Positions 16,282 to 23,929 of a stretch of 27,492 bases of DNA are shown here, one piece after another. The stretch is from an uncultured Burkholderiaceae bacterium. GTDB taxonomy: Bacteria > Pseudomonadota > Gammaproteobacteria > Burkholderiales > Burkholderiaceae. Made by a program: the position numbers and the translations under genes. Position 1 is the stretch's first letter; each line of letters begins with the position of its first letter. The stretch spans positions 1-27,492 of the forward strand of contig CALMPB010000372.1 in the NCBI GenBank assembly GCA_937871985.1, in the 5' to 3' direction. The notes beneath the pieces are model-generated. The model did not search any database, had not been told where the DNA came from, and saw only the letters and a list, made by a program, of their open reading frames with translations.

Positions 16282-17181
16282 ATGCGCCTTCTGCTCGCCT
16301 GCCTAGGCACCCTGTTCCTGCTGGCCGCCTGTAGCGGCGCCGGCGACGAAACGCCAGCGCCGCCCGCCCCCATCGCCGCCGCCTGGTTCTATCTTTCCGA
16401 CAACCACGACTACCGCAACATCCCCGCCGAATGGCAGCAGGTCACTTTCGACAAGGTGGACGTGCTGTATGTTGGTCCCGGCGGCATACAGGAACACAAC
16501 GATTTCGGGCTGTTCGACAGCGCGCAGACCGGGCCGCTGCGCCACCGCTTCGAATGGCTGGTCGACCAGGCCAGGCGCGACAACCCCGGCATCAAGATCG
16601 TGATCTCGCAATGGTGGGGCAATGGCCAGGACGCATGGGGCAAGCCGCTGTCGGCCTTGCAGGGCGAGGACGCGCTGAATGCCTATGTGCAATCGGTGGC
16701 CGACTTCATCTCCTATTACCAAACCTATGAGGGCGGCCGATACGCGCTGGACGGCTTCGACATCGACTATGAAGACAACAACGTCACCGCCGACTTCCCG
16801 GCGCTGGCGCACAAGCTGAAGGATGCCCTGCAAATCTTGTCGAACCAATACGGCAAGCCCCTGCGCCTGACGCTCTCGCCCGCCGCCGGCGAGTATCTGA
16901 ACCCCGACAGCCTGGCGCCCTTCGATTACGTCAACATGCAGACCTACGCCGGCGGCATGGACATCCCGCCTGAAGCCTTCCTCCAGGAAGGCGTGCCGGC
17001 CAGCAGGATTCTCTACGGCATCTGCCCCGAAACCAACTGCGACACGTATGACGAGAAAGACGTGCTGGCCAAGTACCGTCAATATGGCCTGGCCGGTGTG
17101 CACCTATGGCGCTTGAACTCGGACAACCACGTCTACGAGGGGCAGGTGCAGCAGCGCATATATTCCGCGCTGCACCCGTAG
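16282..17181 (+). CDS. lipoprotein with glycoside hydrolase family 18-type domain
   Basis: This is a 299-residue protein. A lipoprotein signal peptide ends in the lipobox LAAC with Cys17, so the mature protein should be membrane-anchored. The domain carries the family 18 catalytic motif DGFDIDYE at residues 157-164, in which Glu164 is the expected proton donor. Strands such as KIVISQWWG before it and YVNMQTYAG after it fit the TIM barrel. Family members cleave chitin, peptidoglycan-type or N-glycan beta-1,4-GlcNAc links, or are inactive binders. The barrel is small, close to the endo-beta-N-acetylglucosaminidase type. No chitin-binding domain is visible. It stands alone and converges on the alcohol dehydrogenase gene, with 17 bases between stops. 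The ribosome-binding site is weak. Confidence 0.85.
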   Translation: MRLLLACLGTLFLLAACSGAGDETPAPPAPIAAAWFYLSDNHDYRNIPAEWQQVTFDKVDVLYVGPGGIQEHNDFGLFDSAQTGPLRHRFEWLVDQARRDNPGIKIVISQWWGNGQDAWGKPLSALQGEDALNAYVQSVADFISYYQTYEGGRYALDGFDIDYEDNNVTADFPALAHKLKDALQILSNQYGKPLRLTLSPAAGEYLNPDSLAPFDYVNMQTYAGGMDIPPEAFLQEGVPASRILYGICPETNCDTYDEKDVLAKYRQYGLAGVHLWRLNSDNHVYEGQVQQRIYSALHP

Positions 17182-17198
17182 CAAGCCATGCCGGCCAT

Positions 17199-18248
17199 TC
17201 AGGCTGCGAGCGAAGCGCAGTCCATGACGAAGCGGTACTTCACATCGCCCTTGAGCATGCGCTCATAGGCTTCATTGATCTGATCGGCCCGAATCATTTC
17301 AATATCGGCCACGATACCGTGCTCGGCGCAGAAATCCAGCATCTCCTGCGTCTCGGGAATGCCGCCGATCATGGAGCCGGCAATGCTCCGGCGTTTGCCG
17401 ATCAGGTTCATCACCTGCGGCGACGGGTGCGGCGAAGCCGGTGCGCCCACCAGCGTCATGGTGCCGTCCCGCTTGAGCAGCTCCACAAAAACATCGAGGT
17501 CGTGCGGCGCCGCCACGGTGTTGAGAATGAAATCCAGACTCTTGGCATGAGCGGCCATTTCGCCGGCGTTGCGCGAAACGACGACTTCATGGGCGCCTAG
17601 CGCCTTGGCGGCGCTGCGCTTGGATTCCGAGGTGGTGAAAGCCACGACGTGGGCGCCCATCGCGTGCGCCAGCTTGATGCCCATGTGGCCCAGGCCGCCG
17701 ATGCCGACCACCCCCACTTTATGCCCCGCCCCCACCTTCCAATGACGCAGCGGCGAATACGTGGTGATGCCCGCGCACAACAGCGGCGCCACCGCGGCCA
17801 GTTGATCTTCAGGGTGGCGAACGCGCAATACGTAGCGCTCATGCACGACGATGCGCTGCGAATAGCCGCCCAGCGTGTGGCCCGGCGCGTCCGGCGTCGG
17901 ACCGTTATAGGTGCCGACCATGTCGTCGCAATAGTTCTCCAGCCCCTCATCGCAGTCCTCGCAATGTCTGCAGCTATCGACTATGCACCCGACTCCAACC
18001 AGATCGCCCTCCCGGAAGCCCGACACATGCGCCCCCACCGCCGACACACGGCCGACGATCTCGTGACCCGGCACGCAGGGATAAAGCGTGCCGGCCCATT
18101 CGGAACGCACTTGATGAATATCGGAATGGCACACGCCGCAATAGACGATTTCGATCTGCACGTCGTGCGCGCCCGGCGCGCGACGGGCGATGTCCATCGA
18201 TTCGAGAGGAAGGTCGCTCGCGCAAGCGCCATAGGCCTTGACTGTCAT
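17199..18248 (-). CDS. zinc-dependent alcohol dehydrogenase, NADP-linked YahK/CAD type
   Basis: This 349-residue medium-chain dehydrogenase oxidises alcohols or, more often in this subgroup, reduces aldehydes (cinnamyl-alcohol dehydrogenase/YahK type). Catalytic zinc ligands are Cys40 (GVCHSD), His62 and Glu63 (PGHE) and Cys158 (LLCAGITTYSPL). The structural zinc site is Cys93, Cys96, Cys99 and Cys107. The dinucleotide motif GIGGLG is at 182-187, and the TTSESKR that follows suits NADP. The ATG at 18248 has AGGAGA six bases upstream. It lies 48 bases downstream of the exporter gene on the same strand, so the two probably share a transcript under the LysR regulator. Confidence 0.93.
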   Translation of the reverse strand: MTVKAYGACASDLPLESMDIARRAPGAHDVQIEIVYCGVCHSDIHQVRSEWAGTLYPCVPGHEIVGRVSAVGAHVSGFREGDLVGVGCIVDSCRHCEDCDEGLENYCDDMVGTYNGPTPDAPGHTLGGYSQRIVVHERYVLRVRHPEDQLAAVAPLLCAGITTYSPLRHWKVGAGHKVGVVGIGGLGHMGIKLAHAMGAHVVAFTTSESKRSAAKALGAHEVVVSRNAGEMAAHAKSLDFILNTVAAPHDLDVFVELLKRDGTMTLVGAPASPHPSPQVMNLIGKRRSIAGSMIGGIPETQEMLDFCAEHGIVADIEMIRADQINEAYERMLKGDVKYRFVMDCASLAA

Positions 18249-18296
18249 GATGTTTCTCCTGAATGCTGAGGTTGATTTTCGATTTGGTTCCGCCGC

Positions 18297-19529
18297 TCAA
18301 TCGCCATGCGCCATGGCTCCGCGGGCGGTCAAGGCCGTCAGAGCGGCGCAGATTGCCAGCAGCGCGGCGCTCGCGATGAATGTGCTCTGGTAGCCGCTGT
18401 GGTCGAACAGCAGGCCGCCCGCGGTGGAGCCCAGCGCGATGGACAACTGGACAACCGCGACGAACAGGCCGCCGCCCGCTTCGGCATCCCCGGGGAAGAC
18501 CCTGGCAATCCAGGCCCACCAGCCCACGGGCGCGGAAGTGCCCGCCAGCCCCCACAAGCCAAGCAGCACGACGACGGCAGCCATCCAGCCGCCAAGGGCG
18601 ATCAATGCCAGGGCCGTCACGGCCATCAACAGCGGAATGACGATCAGCGTCTGGTAGAAGCCCCGCTGCAGAGCTCTGCCGATAAGCACCGTGCCGATGA
18701 AACCCGCCGCGCCGATCACGAGCAGAATAAGCGATATCGTGGCTCCATGCGCTCCGGTGACAGTCTCCAGGAACGGCCGCACATACGTGAACAGCGAAAA
18801 CTGCCCCATGAACAGCAGGCTGCTGGCCAGCATGCCCACGGCAATGCCCGGACGCTTGAGCAGCGTGAACGCCTTGAACAGATTGCCGATGCCGGGCGCA
18901 CGCGCCGCGGCCCGCATGGACGGCAGCGTGATCCATTGCCAGATCAACGCAATCAGGGCGACCGGCACAAGGCAAAGGAATGCGCCGCGCCAGCCGATCA
19001 CAGTACCCAAATAAGCGCCCAGCGGCGCGGCCACCACCGTGGCCAGCGCATTGCCGCCATTGACGATGGCCAGGGCGCGCGGCACATCCCGCGCGGGTAC
19101 CAGCCGGATGGCCGTGGCCGCCGACATGGACCAGAAGCCGCCGACGACCACGCCGATCAGCGCTCGACCCAGCATATAGACAAGATAATTCGGCGCCAGC
19201 GCGATGATGGCGCCGGACACGCCCATGGCCGCCGTCAGCAACAGGAGAAGCGTCTTGCGATTCAGGCCGCCGGCCAGCGCGGATATGAACAGGCTCGTGA
19301 GCACGGCAAATGCGCCGGAGATGGCGATGCCCTGGCCCGCCATGCCTTCGGTGACTCGCAGGTCGTTCGCCATGGGCGTCAACAAGCTGACCGGCAGGAA
19401 CTCCGATGCGATCAGCGCGAACGCGCAAACCGACATGGCGAAAACGCCGCTCCAGGACGCCGGGTATCCCGCGGCTTCGTTATGGGTTTCAGCGGTGCCC
19501 ATCCGGGCATCAATAGCGGTGGTGGTCAT
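18297..19529 (-). CDS. MFS transporter, DHA1 family, NepI-like
   Basis: This 410-residue transporter has about twelve hydrophobic segments. Several stretches match E. coli purine-nucleoside exporter NepI closely as I remember it: EFLPVSLLTPMA-x-DL near residue 43, GGFWSMSA in the first half and PVGWWAWI in the second. It is probably a proton-driven exporter of a nucleoside or other small compound, but substrate is not fixed by these motifs, and drug or sugar exporters share the fold. The ATG at 19529 has no good ribosome-binding site; an in-frame ATG at 19502 is no better. It is divergent from the LysR gene and upstream of the alcohol dehydrogenase. Confidence 0.88.
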   Translation of the reverse strand: MTTTAIDARMGTAETHNEAAGYPASWSGVFAMSVCAFALIASEFLPVSLLTPMANDLRVTEGMAGQGIAISGAFAVLTSLFISALAGGLNRKTLLLLLTAAMGVSGAIIALAPNYLVYMLGRALIGVVVGGFWSMSAATAIRLVPARDVPRALAIVNGGNALATVVAAPLGAYLGTVIGWRGAFLCLVPVALIALIWQWITLPSMRAAARAPGIGNLFKAFTLLKRPGIAVGMLASSLLFMGQFSLFTYVRPFLETVTGAHGATISLILLVIGAAGFIGTVLIGRALQRGFYQTLIVIPLLMAVTALALIALGGWMAAVVVLLGLWGLAGTSAPVGWWAWIARVFPGDAEAGGGLFVAVVQLSIALGSTAGGLLFDHSGYQSTFIASAALLAICAALTALTARGAMAHGD

Positions 19530-19569
19530 GAACTAATGAAATAATTTGTTGCTCTGAAAACTAGCGATC

Positions 19570-19588
19570 GTGGAATCGATTCGTCCAC
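19570..19588. promoter_or_regulatory. candidate LysR-type binding site
   Basis: GTGGA (19570-19574) and TCCAC (19584-19588) form an inverted repeat with a 9-base spacer that itself contains most of the palindrome AATCGATT (19574-19581). It lies near the middle of the 158-base gap between the divergent MFS and LysR genes, as LysR sites usually do. No other support is available. Confidence 0.35.
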
Positions 19589-19687
19589 AGCCGATATTCT
19601 GGCGGGAACCAGACCGCCTTACTAGCTAATGAACGCTTAAAGCCCCTATAAGTTGTTCTAATAAATAATTCATGGGAAACTGAAAAC

Positions 19688-20614
19688 ATGGTCAAGCGCA
19701 ACTTCAACGATCTCCTGTCATTCGTCACCGTGGCGCGCGAGGGCAGCTTCACGCGCGCGGCCGCATTGCTGGGCGTCACCCAGTCGGCGCTCAGCCAAGC
19801 CATCAGCGGCCTGGAAGCAAGGCTTGAAATCCGCCTGCTCACGCGCACCACACGCAGTGTGTCGCCCACCACGGCGGGAGAGCGGCTGCTGAACGCGATC
19901 GGCCATCGCTTCGACGAAATCGAAGCGGAACTGGACGAACTCACCGACCTGCGCGACAAACCCGCGGGCACGGTGCGCATCACCTGCGGCGACTATGTCC
20001 TGCACAGCATTCTGCTGCCCAGGCTCACGCCGCTGCTGCGCGAGTACCCGGACATCAAGCTGGAGTTCGATGTGAACTACGGGTTCCGCGACATCGTGGC
20101 CGACCGCTTCGACGCCGGCGTGCGCCTGGGCAACACCATCGACAAAGACATGATCGCCCTGCCCATCGGCCCGCCGCTGCGCCTCGCGGTCGTGGCCTCG
20201 CCGGAGTACTTTGCCGCCCACCCCGTCCCCAAGACGCCTCGCGACCTCATGGCGCACCGCTGCATCAACCAGCGCATGCCCACCTCCGGCGGGCTGTACG
20301 TCTGGGACTTCGAACACCACGGCCAGCAGGTGAACGTGCATGTGGACGGTCCGTTGATCTTCAACACCACGCAGCCCCAAGTGGACGCTGCGCTGGCCGG
20401 ACTGGGCATTGCGCTGCTGCCGGAAGATGAATTGATGCCGCACATCGAAGCCGGCCGGCTCGTATCCGTGCTGCAGGACTGGTGCCCGAAATTCACGGGC
20501 TACCATCTGTACTACCCCAGCCGCCGCCAGCCATCACCGGCCTTCTCCCTGGTCGTCGATGCGCTGCGCCTGGCCGGCCCCGTCGACCGTCGCGCCAAGG
20601 GCAGATTTTCATAA
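19688..20614 (+). CDS. LysR-family transcriptional regulator
   Basis: This encodes 308 residues. The N-terminal helix-turn-helix follows the LysR pattern (NDLLSFVTVAREGSFTRAAALLGVTQSALSQAISGLE, about residues 6-43), followed by LLTRTTRSVSPTTAGERLL. The co-inducer domain spans about 90-290 and resembles the group that regulates divergent exporters and oxidoreductases. It is divergent from the NepI-like exporter and the alcohol dehydrogenase, which are its likely targets. The ATG at 19688 is the natural family start, but the ribosome-binding site (GGGAAA) is weak. The ABC exporter begins 14 bases after its stop, so both may share a transcript. Confidence 0.9.
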   Translation: MVKRNFNDLLSFVTVAREGSFTRAAALLGVTQSALSQAISGLEARLEIRLLTRTTRSVSPTTAGERLLNAIGHRFDEIEAELDELTDLRDKPAGTVRITCGDYVLHSILLPRLTPLLREYPDIKLEFDVNYGFRDIVADRFDAGVRLGNTIDKDMIALPIGPPLRLAVVASPEYFAAHPVPKTPRDLMAHRCINQRMPTSGGLYVWDFEHHGQQVNVHVDGPLIFNTTQPQVDAALAGLGIALLPEDELMPHIEAGRLVSVLQDWCPKFTGYHLYYPSRRQPSPAFSLVVDALRLAGPVDRRAKGRFS

Positions 20615-20628
20615 CATCGGAGGCGAAC

Positions 20629-22452
20629 TTGCTGAGCCGGATTGAACCGCTACTCGATCCCTTCCCGCCCGAGGATCCCTCACTGCCGCCCCGCGGCCTG
20701 GTGCCATTCCTATGGTGTTGCACACGGGGCTCCCGGCGCTACCTGCTTGCGCTGGCGGTATTGAGCGCCAGCGTGTCGATCTACGAGGCGTGGCTGTTCG
20801 CCTTCCTGGGGCAAGTGGTGGATCTGCTTTCCGCGTGGCATGTGGGCGGGCCGGCAACGGCGCATGAACGCCAGGTGCTGTGGGGCATAGGCATTGTGCT
20901 GGTGGCCAGCATCTGCCTGGTGGCGCTGCGTACCCTGGTGCAGCACCAGATCCTGGCCGTCAATCTGCCGCTCCGGCTGCGCTGGAACTTCCACCGCTTG
21001 ATGCTGCGGCAAAGCCTGTCTTTCTTCGCCGACGAATTCGCCGGGCGCGTCACCACGAAAGTCATGCAGACCGCGCTGGCCGTGCGCGACGTGCTTCTGA
21101 CTTTGTTCGAGATCGTGGTCGGCATCGGCGTGTATTTTTTCACCATCATCGCGCTGGCGGGCAGCTTCGACTTGCGGCTGACGATTCCCTTCATCGCGTG
21201 GATCGTGCTGTACGGGCTGGCCATGCACTATTTCGTGCCGCGCCTGGGCAAAGTCGGGCAGGAGCAGGCCCACGCCCGCTCATCCATGACCGGCCGCATC
21301 ACGGATGCCTATGCCAATATCGCCACCGTCAAGCTGTTCTCGCACACCCGGCGCGAAGCCCGGTTCGCCCGCGCGGCCATGGAGGACTTCAAGGACACCG
21401 GCTATCGCCAAATGCGCCTGGTCAGCCAGTTCGAAATCACGAACCAGACTCTGGTCACGGGGTTGATTCTTGGCGCGGGCGGCTACGCCCTGTGGCTCTG
21501 GCACGGCGGCCAGATCGGCGCCGGCGCGGTCGCCGCCGTGACCGCAATGGCCTTGCGGGTAAACGGCATGTCGCAGTGGATCATGTGGGAGCTGACCTCC
21601 CTGTTCGAGAATATCGGCACCGTGCAGGACGGCATCACGACATTGACGCGGCCTGCCCAGGTACAAGACGCGCCGGACGTCCCCGAACTTAAGGTGACAC
21701 ACGGTAAAGTGGAATTCGACCACATCGCCTTCAACTACAACGGCGAGCGCCAGGTGTTCGACGGTTTGAGCCTGACCGTGCACGCCGGCGAGAAAGTCGG
21801 GCTGGTGGGCCGTTCCGGAGCGGGCAAATCCACCCTGATCAGTCTGTTGCTGCGCTTCCATGACGTGAATGGCGGCCGCATACGCATCGACGGCCAGGAC
21901 ATCGCCCACGTCACCCAGGACAGCCTGCGCGCCGCCATCGGCATGGTCACCCAGGACACTTCGCTTCTGCATCGTTCCATCCACGACAACATCGTGTACG
22001 GGCGCCCCGATGCCAGCAACGCGGAAATCCAGGCCGCCGCCATCAGCGCCCAGGCCGATGACTTCATCCAGCAATTGAGCGATCCCCAAGGCAACAGCGG
22101 CTACGACACACTGGTGGGCGAACGCGGCGTAAAGCTCTCCGGCGGTCAGCGCCAACGCATCGCCATCGCCCGGGTCATGCTCAAGAACGCGCCCATCCTG
22201 CTGCTGGACGAGGCAACCAGCGCGCTCGATTCCGAAGTCGAGGCCGCCATCCAGGAAAGCCTCTACAAAATGATGGAAGGCAAGACCGTCATCGCCATCG
22301 CGCACCGCCTTTCCACCGTCGCGGCCATGGATCGCCTCATCGTCCTCGACGAAGGACGCATTGTGGAGGAAGGCAGCCATGCTGAACTACTGGAGAAAAA
22401 CGGCATCTACGCAAGGCTGTGGCGGCGCCAGAGTGGCGGGTTTCTTCAGTAG
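20629..22452 (+). CDS. ABC exporter, fused permease and ATPase (ABCB/MsbA type)
   Basis: This 607-residue half-transporter would work as a homodimer in the inner membrane. The N-terminal half has about six membrane segments. The nucleotide-binding half has Walker A GRSGAGKST (394-402), signature LSGGQ (503-507) and Walker B ILLLDEATSALD (Asp527, Glu528). Length and order match exporters of lipids, drugs or siderophores; the substrate is unknown. The frame is open back to 20482 inside the LysR gene. The start is placed at TTG 20629 because GGAGG lies five bases upstream (20619-20623) and it follows the LysR stop by 14 bases. The stop is 32 bases from that of the convergent PepSY gene. Confidence 0.9.
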   Translation: MLSRIEPLLDPFPPEDPSLPPRGLVPFLWCCTRGSRRYLLALAVLSASVSIYEAWLFAFLGQVVDLLSAWHVGGPATAHERQVLWGIGIVLVASICLVALRTLVQHQILAVNLPLRLRWNFHRLMLRQSLSFFADEFAGRVTTKVMQTALAVRDVLLTLFEIVVGIGVYFFTIIALAGSFDLRLTIPFIAWIVLYGLAMHYFVPRLGKVGQEQAHARSSMTGRITDAYANIATVKLFSHTRREARFARAAMEDFKDTGYRQMRLVSQFEITNQTLVTGLILGAGGYALWLWHGGQIGAGAVAAVTAMALRVNGMSQWIMWELTSLFENIGTVQDGITTLTRPAQVQDAPDVPELKVTHGKVEFDHIAFNYNGERQVFDGLSLTVHAGEKVGLVGRSGAGKSTLISLLLRFHDVNGGRIRIDGQDIAHVTQDSLRAAIGMVTQDTSLLHRSIHDNIVYGRPDASNAEIQAAAISAQADDFIQQLSDPQGNSGYDTLVGERGVKLSGGQRQRIAIARVMLKNAPILLLDEATSALDSEVEAAIQESLYKMMEGKTVIAIAHRLSTVAAMDRLIVLDEGRIVEEGSHAELLEKNGIYARLWRRQSGGFLQ

Positions 22453-22484
22453 GGGCTCAACAATCGTCGTGGATACGCCCGCCC

Positions 22485-23363
22485 TTAGCTGGAAGAACAG
22501 GGAATTGCGACGCGCCGATTGCGCCGTCTTGTCCACCACAACACGAGCCCCGATACATACAGCACCGGCAGGGAAAGGCCCGCCAGGAATGTCACGACCT
22601 GCCCCGCCAGGCCCAGCATCAGTTCCGCATGCATTGCGGAGGCCACCGGCCTGAACGAGCCGCCAAGGCCCAGCCAGGCGAACCATTTCGGCTGCGCCAG
22701 CCAGATCCCGGTCAGGGTCAGCAGCGCCAGCGGGATGATGAGGTAGGCGGCGGCAGCTCCATGCAGCTCCCGCCACAGACGCGTGCCGCGGCTCTTGCGT
22801 CCGACGCTCAATGCGCGCCGCCAGGACTGCATTCCCGATCCGCGCGGCCACCACAACCAAAGCCCGGTTGCCAGCGAAGCCAGAAGCGCGAAGCCGGCGG
22901 CACCGAGCGCGGGCCCAGCCAAAAAGCGCGGCAGAAATAGCGAGCGGTGCAAGGCAACGATACTGGCCAGGAACAGATCGTCATAAACGAAGAATGCCCG
23001 GGGTTCGGAGGAATAAGGGTCGATCATCGCAATCCCTATACCCTTGCGGCCACGTACAGAGCCGAAGACCAGCGCATTGTCCGACACCAGAAAGCCGGCG
23101 CGCGGCTTCGCGACGCCCATGATCCGCTCGAACTGCGGATAAGCCGCCTGCGCCGACATTTTCCAGGCATCCGGCTGCGCATAAGGCGTGCCGGGCTCCG
23201 GAGCTTGCCGCAGGCGCAGCGCCGCAGCGCCCACTTCCCATTGCAGGACGGGCGCGCGCAGCACCAGAACGGCTCCGCTCAAACCCATGAGGGCGAACAC
23301 GAAGCCCAGGATCAAGGCCATCCAGAGATGGATCCACAGCCAGGCCTCGCGCCGTCCGGCCAT
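22485..23363 (-). CDS. PepSY-associated TM helix protein, putative ferrisiderophore reductase
   Basis: This is a 292-residue inner-membrane protein with about four membrane helices (near residues 8-36, 145-172, 200-222 and 245-280). The pattern is that of the PepSY_TM family: WLWIHLWMALILGFVFALMGLSG at the start, then a periplasmic domain, LHRSLFL, LWRELHGAAA and a final LYVSGLVLWW. Conserved histidines in helices (His12, and those in LHRSLF and ELHG) could bind heme. FoxB of Pseudomonas, a member of this family beside a ferrioxamine receptor, acts in siderophore iron reduction. It starts two bases after the stop of the secreted-protein gene, so it is the third gene of the Fur-controlled operon. 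Confidence 0.85.
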   Translation of the reverse strand: MAGRREAWLWIHLWMALILGFVFALMGLSGAVLVLRAPVLQWEVGAAALRLRQAPEPGTPYAQPDAWKMSAQAAYPQFERIMGVAKPRAGFLVSDNALVFGSVRGRKGIGIAMIDPYSSEPRAFFVYDDLFLASIVALHRSLFLPRFLAGPALGAAGFALLASLATGLWLWWPRGSGMQSWRRALSVGRKSRGTRLWRELHGAAAAYLIIPLALLTLTGIWLAQPKWFAWLGLGGSFRPVASAMHAELMLGLAGQVVTFLAGLSLPVLYVSGLVLWWTRRRNRRVAIPCSSS

Positions 23364-23365
23364 CT

Positions 23366-23929
23366 CTATTTTCTCTCCAGAGTCAACGTGCTTTCTGCAT
23401 AGTAGGGGCCCTGCACGTGGTTGCCGTTGACAACGTTTGTCATGTACATCGAGGCGATGCCATCAAGCCGCCGCGGATCCAGTTCGATGCGCATGGTTGC
23501 GAATCCCGTCGAGCTGATGCGCGCGGGGGCCTGTCCCGGTGGAAACAAGGCGCGCTTGCCCTCATCCGGAGGCACGTTCCGGACACCCCCGCTGACCAGC
23601 AGGTCTATGAGGAGCCTGCCTTCGCGTAATCGCGCCGAGCCGGTGGCCCCCAATTCGGCATCGTCGAGCACCAATGAACCTGTCGTCGACCAGTCACCGC
23701 CAGGTAACGCCATAAAGCCCAGGCGTAGACGGAATGGCGCATCGGCCTGATCCTTCATGCGCATCGACCATTGAAACTCGCCCGCCCAGACCGGAGCGGC
23801 GACCGAGGGCGGGTTCACAAAAGGCAATGGCTCTATGGCCCACACCGGCTGGGCCAGGCCAGCGGCCAAAGTCAAAGCGGTTGCCAGCCACCATTTCCGC
23901 AACCGCTTCAACGCGAAGAATCCGTTCAT
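23366..23929 (-). CDS. secreted protein of unknown function in siderophore operon
   Basis: I do not recognise this 187-residue protein. It begins with a clear signal peptide (Lys/Arg-rich start, hydrophobic LATALTLAAGLA, cleavage likely after VWA at about residue 31), so the mature part should be periplasmic. The mature protein looks beta-rich, with no cysteine, no heme motif and no lipobox. Its ATG overlaps the TonB receptor stop as ATGA, and the PepSY gene begins two bases after its stop. Such tight packing says that it works with these two, perhaps as an accessory to siderophore capture or iron release in the periplasm. Confidence 0.8.
   Translation of the reverse strand: MNGFFALKRLRKWWLATALTLAAGLAQPVWAIEPLPFVNPPSVAAPVWAGEFQWSMRMKDQADAPFRLRLGFMALPGGDWSTTGSLVLDDAELGATGSARLREGRLLIDLLVSGGVRNVPPDEGKRALFPPGQAPARISSTGFATMRIELDPRRLDGIASMYMTNVVNGNHVQGPYYAESTLTLERK

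Noticed and set aside
17974..19428. 484-codon minus-strand frame spanning the MFS and dehydrogenase genes
   Set aside because: It is a +1 shadow of two genes that have well-supported motifs in another frame, with low-complexity Arg/Gly/His composition.
18306..19544. 412-codon open frame on the + strand opposite the MFS gene
   Set aside because: The composition is dominated by Gln, Arg, His and Asp, typical of the reverse complement of a membrane protein gene.
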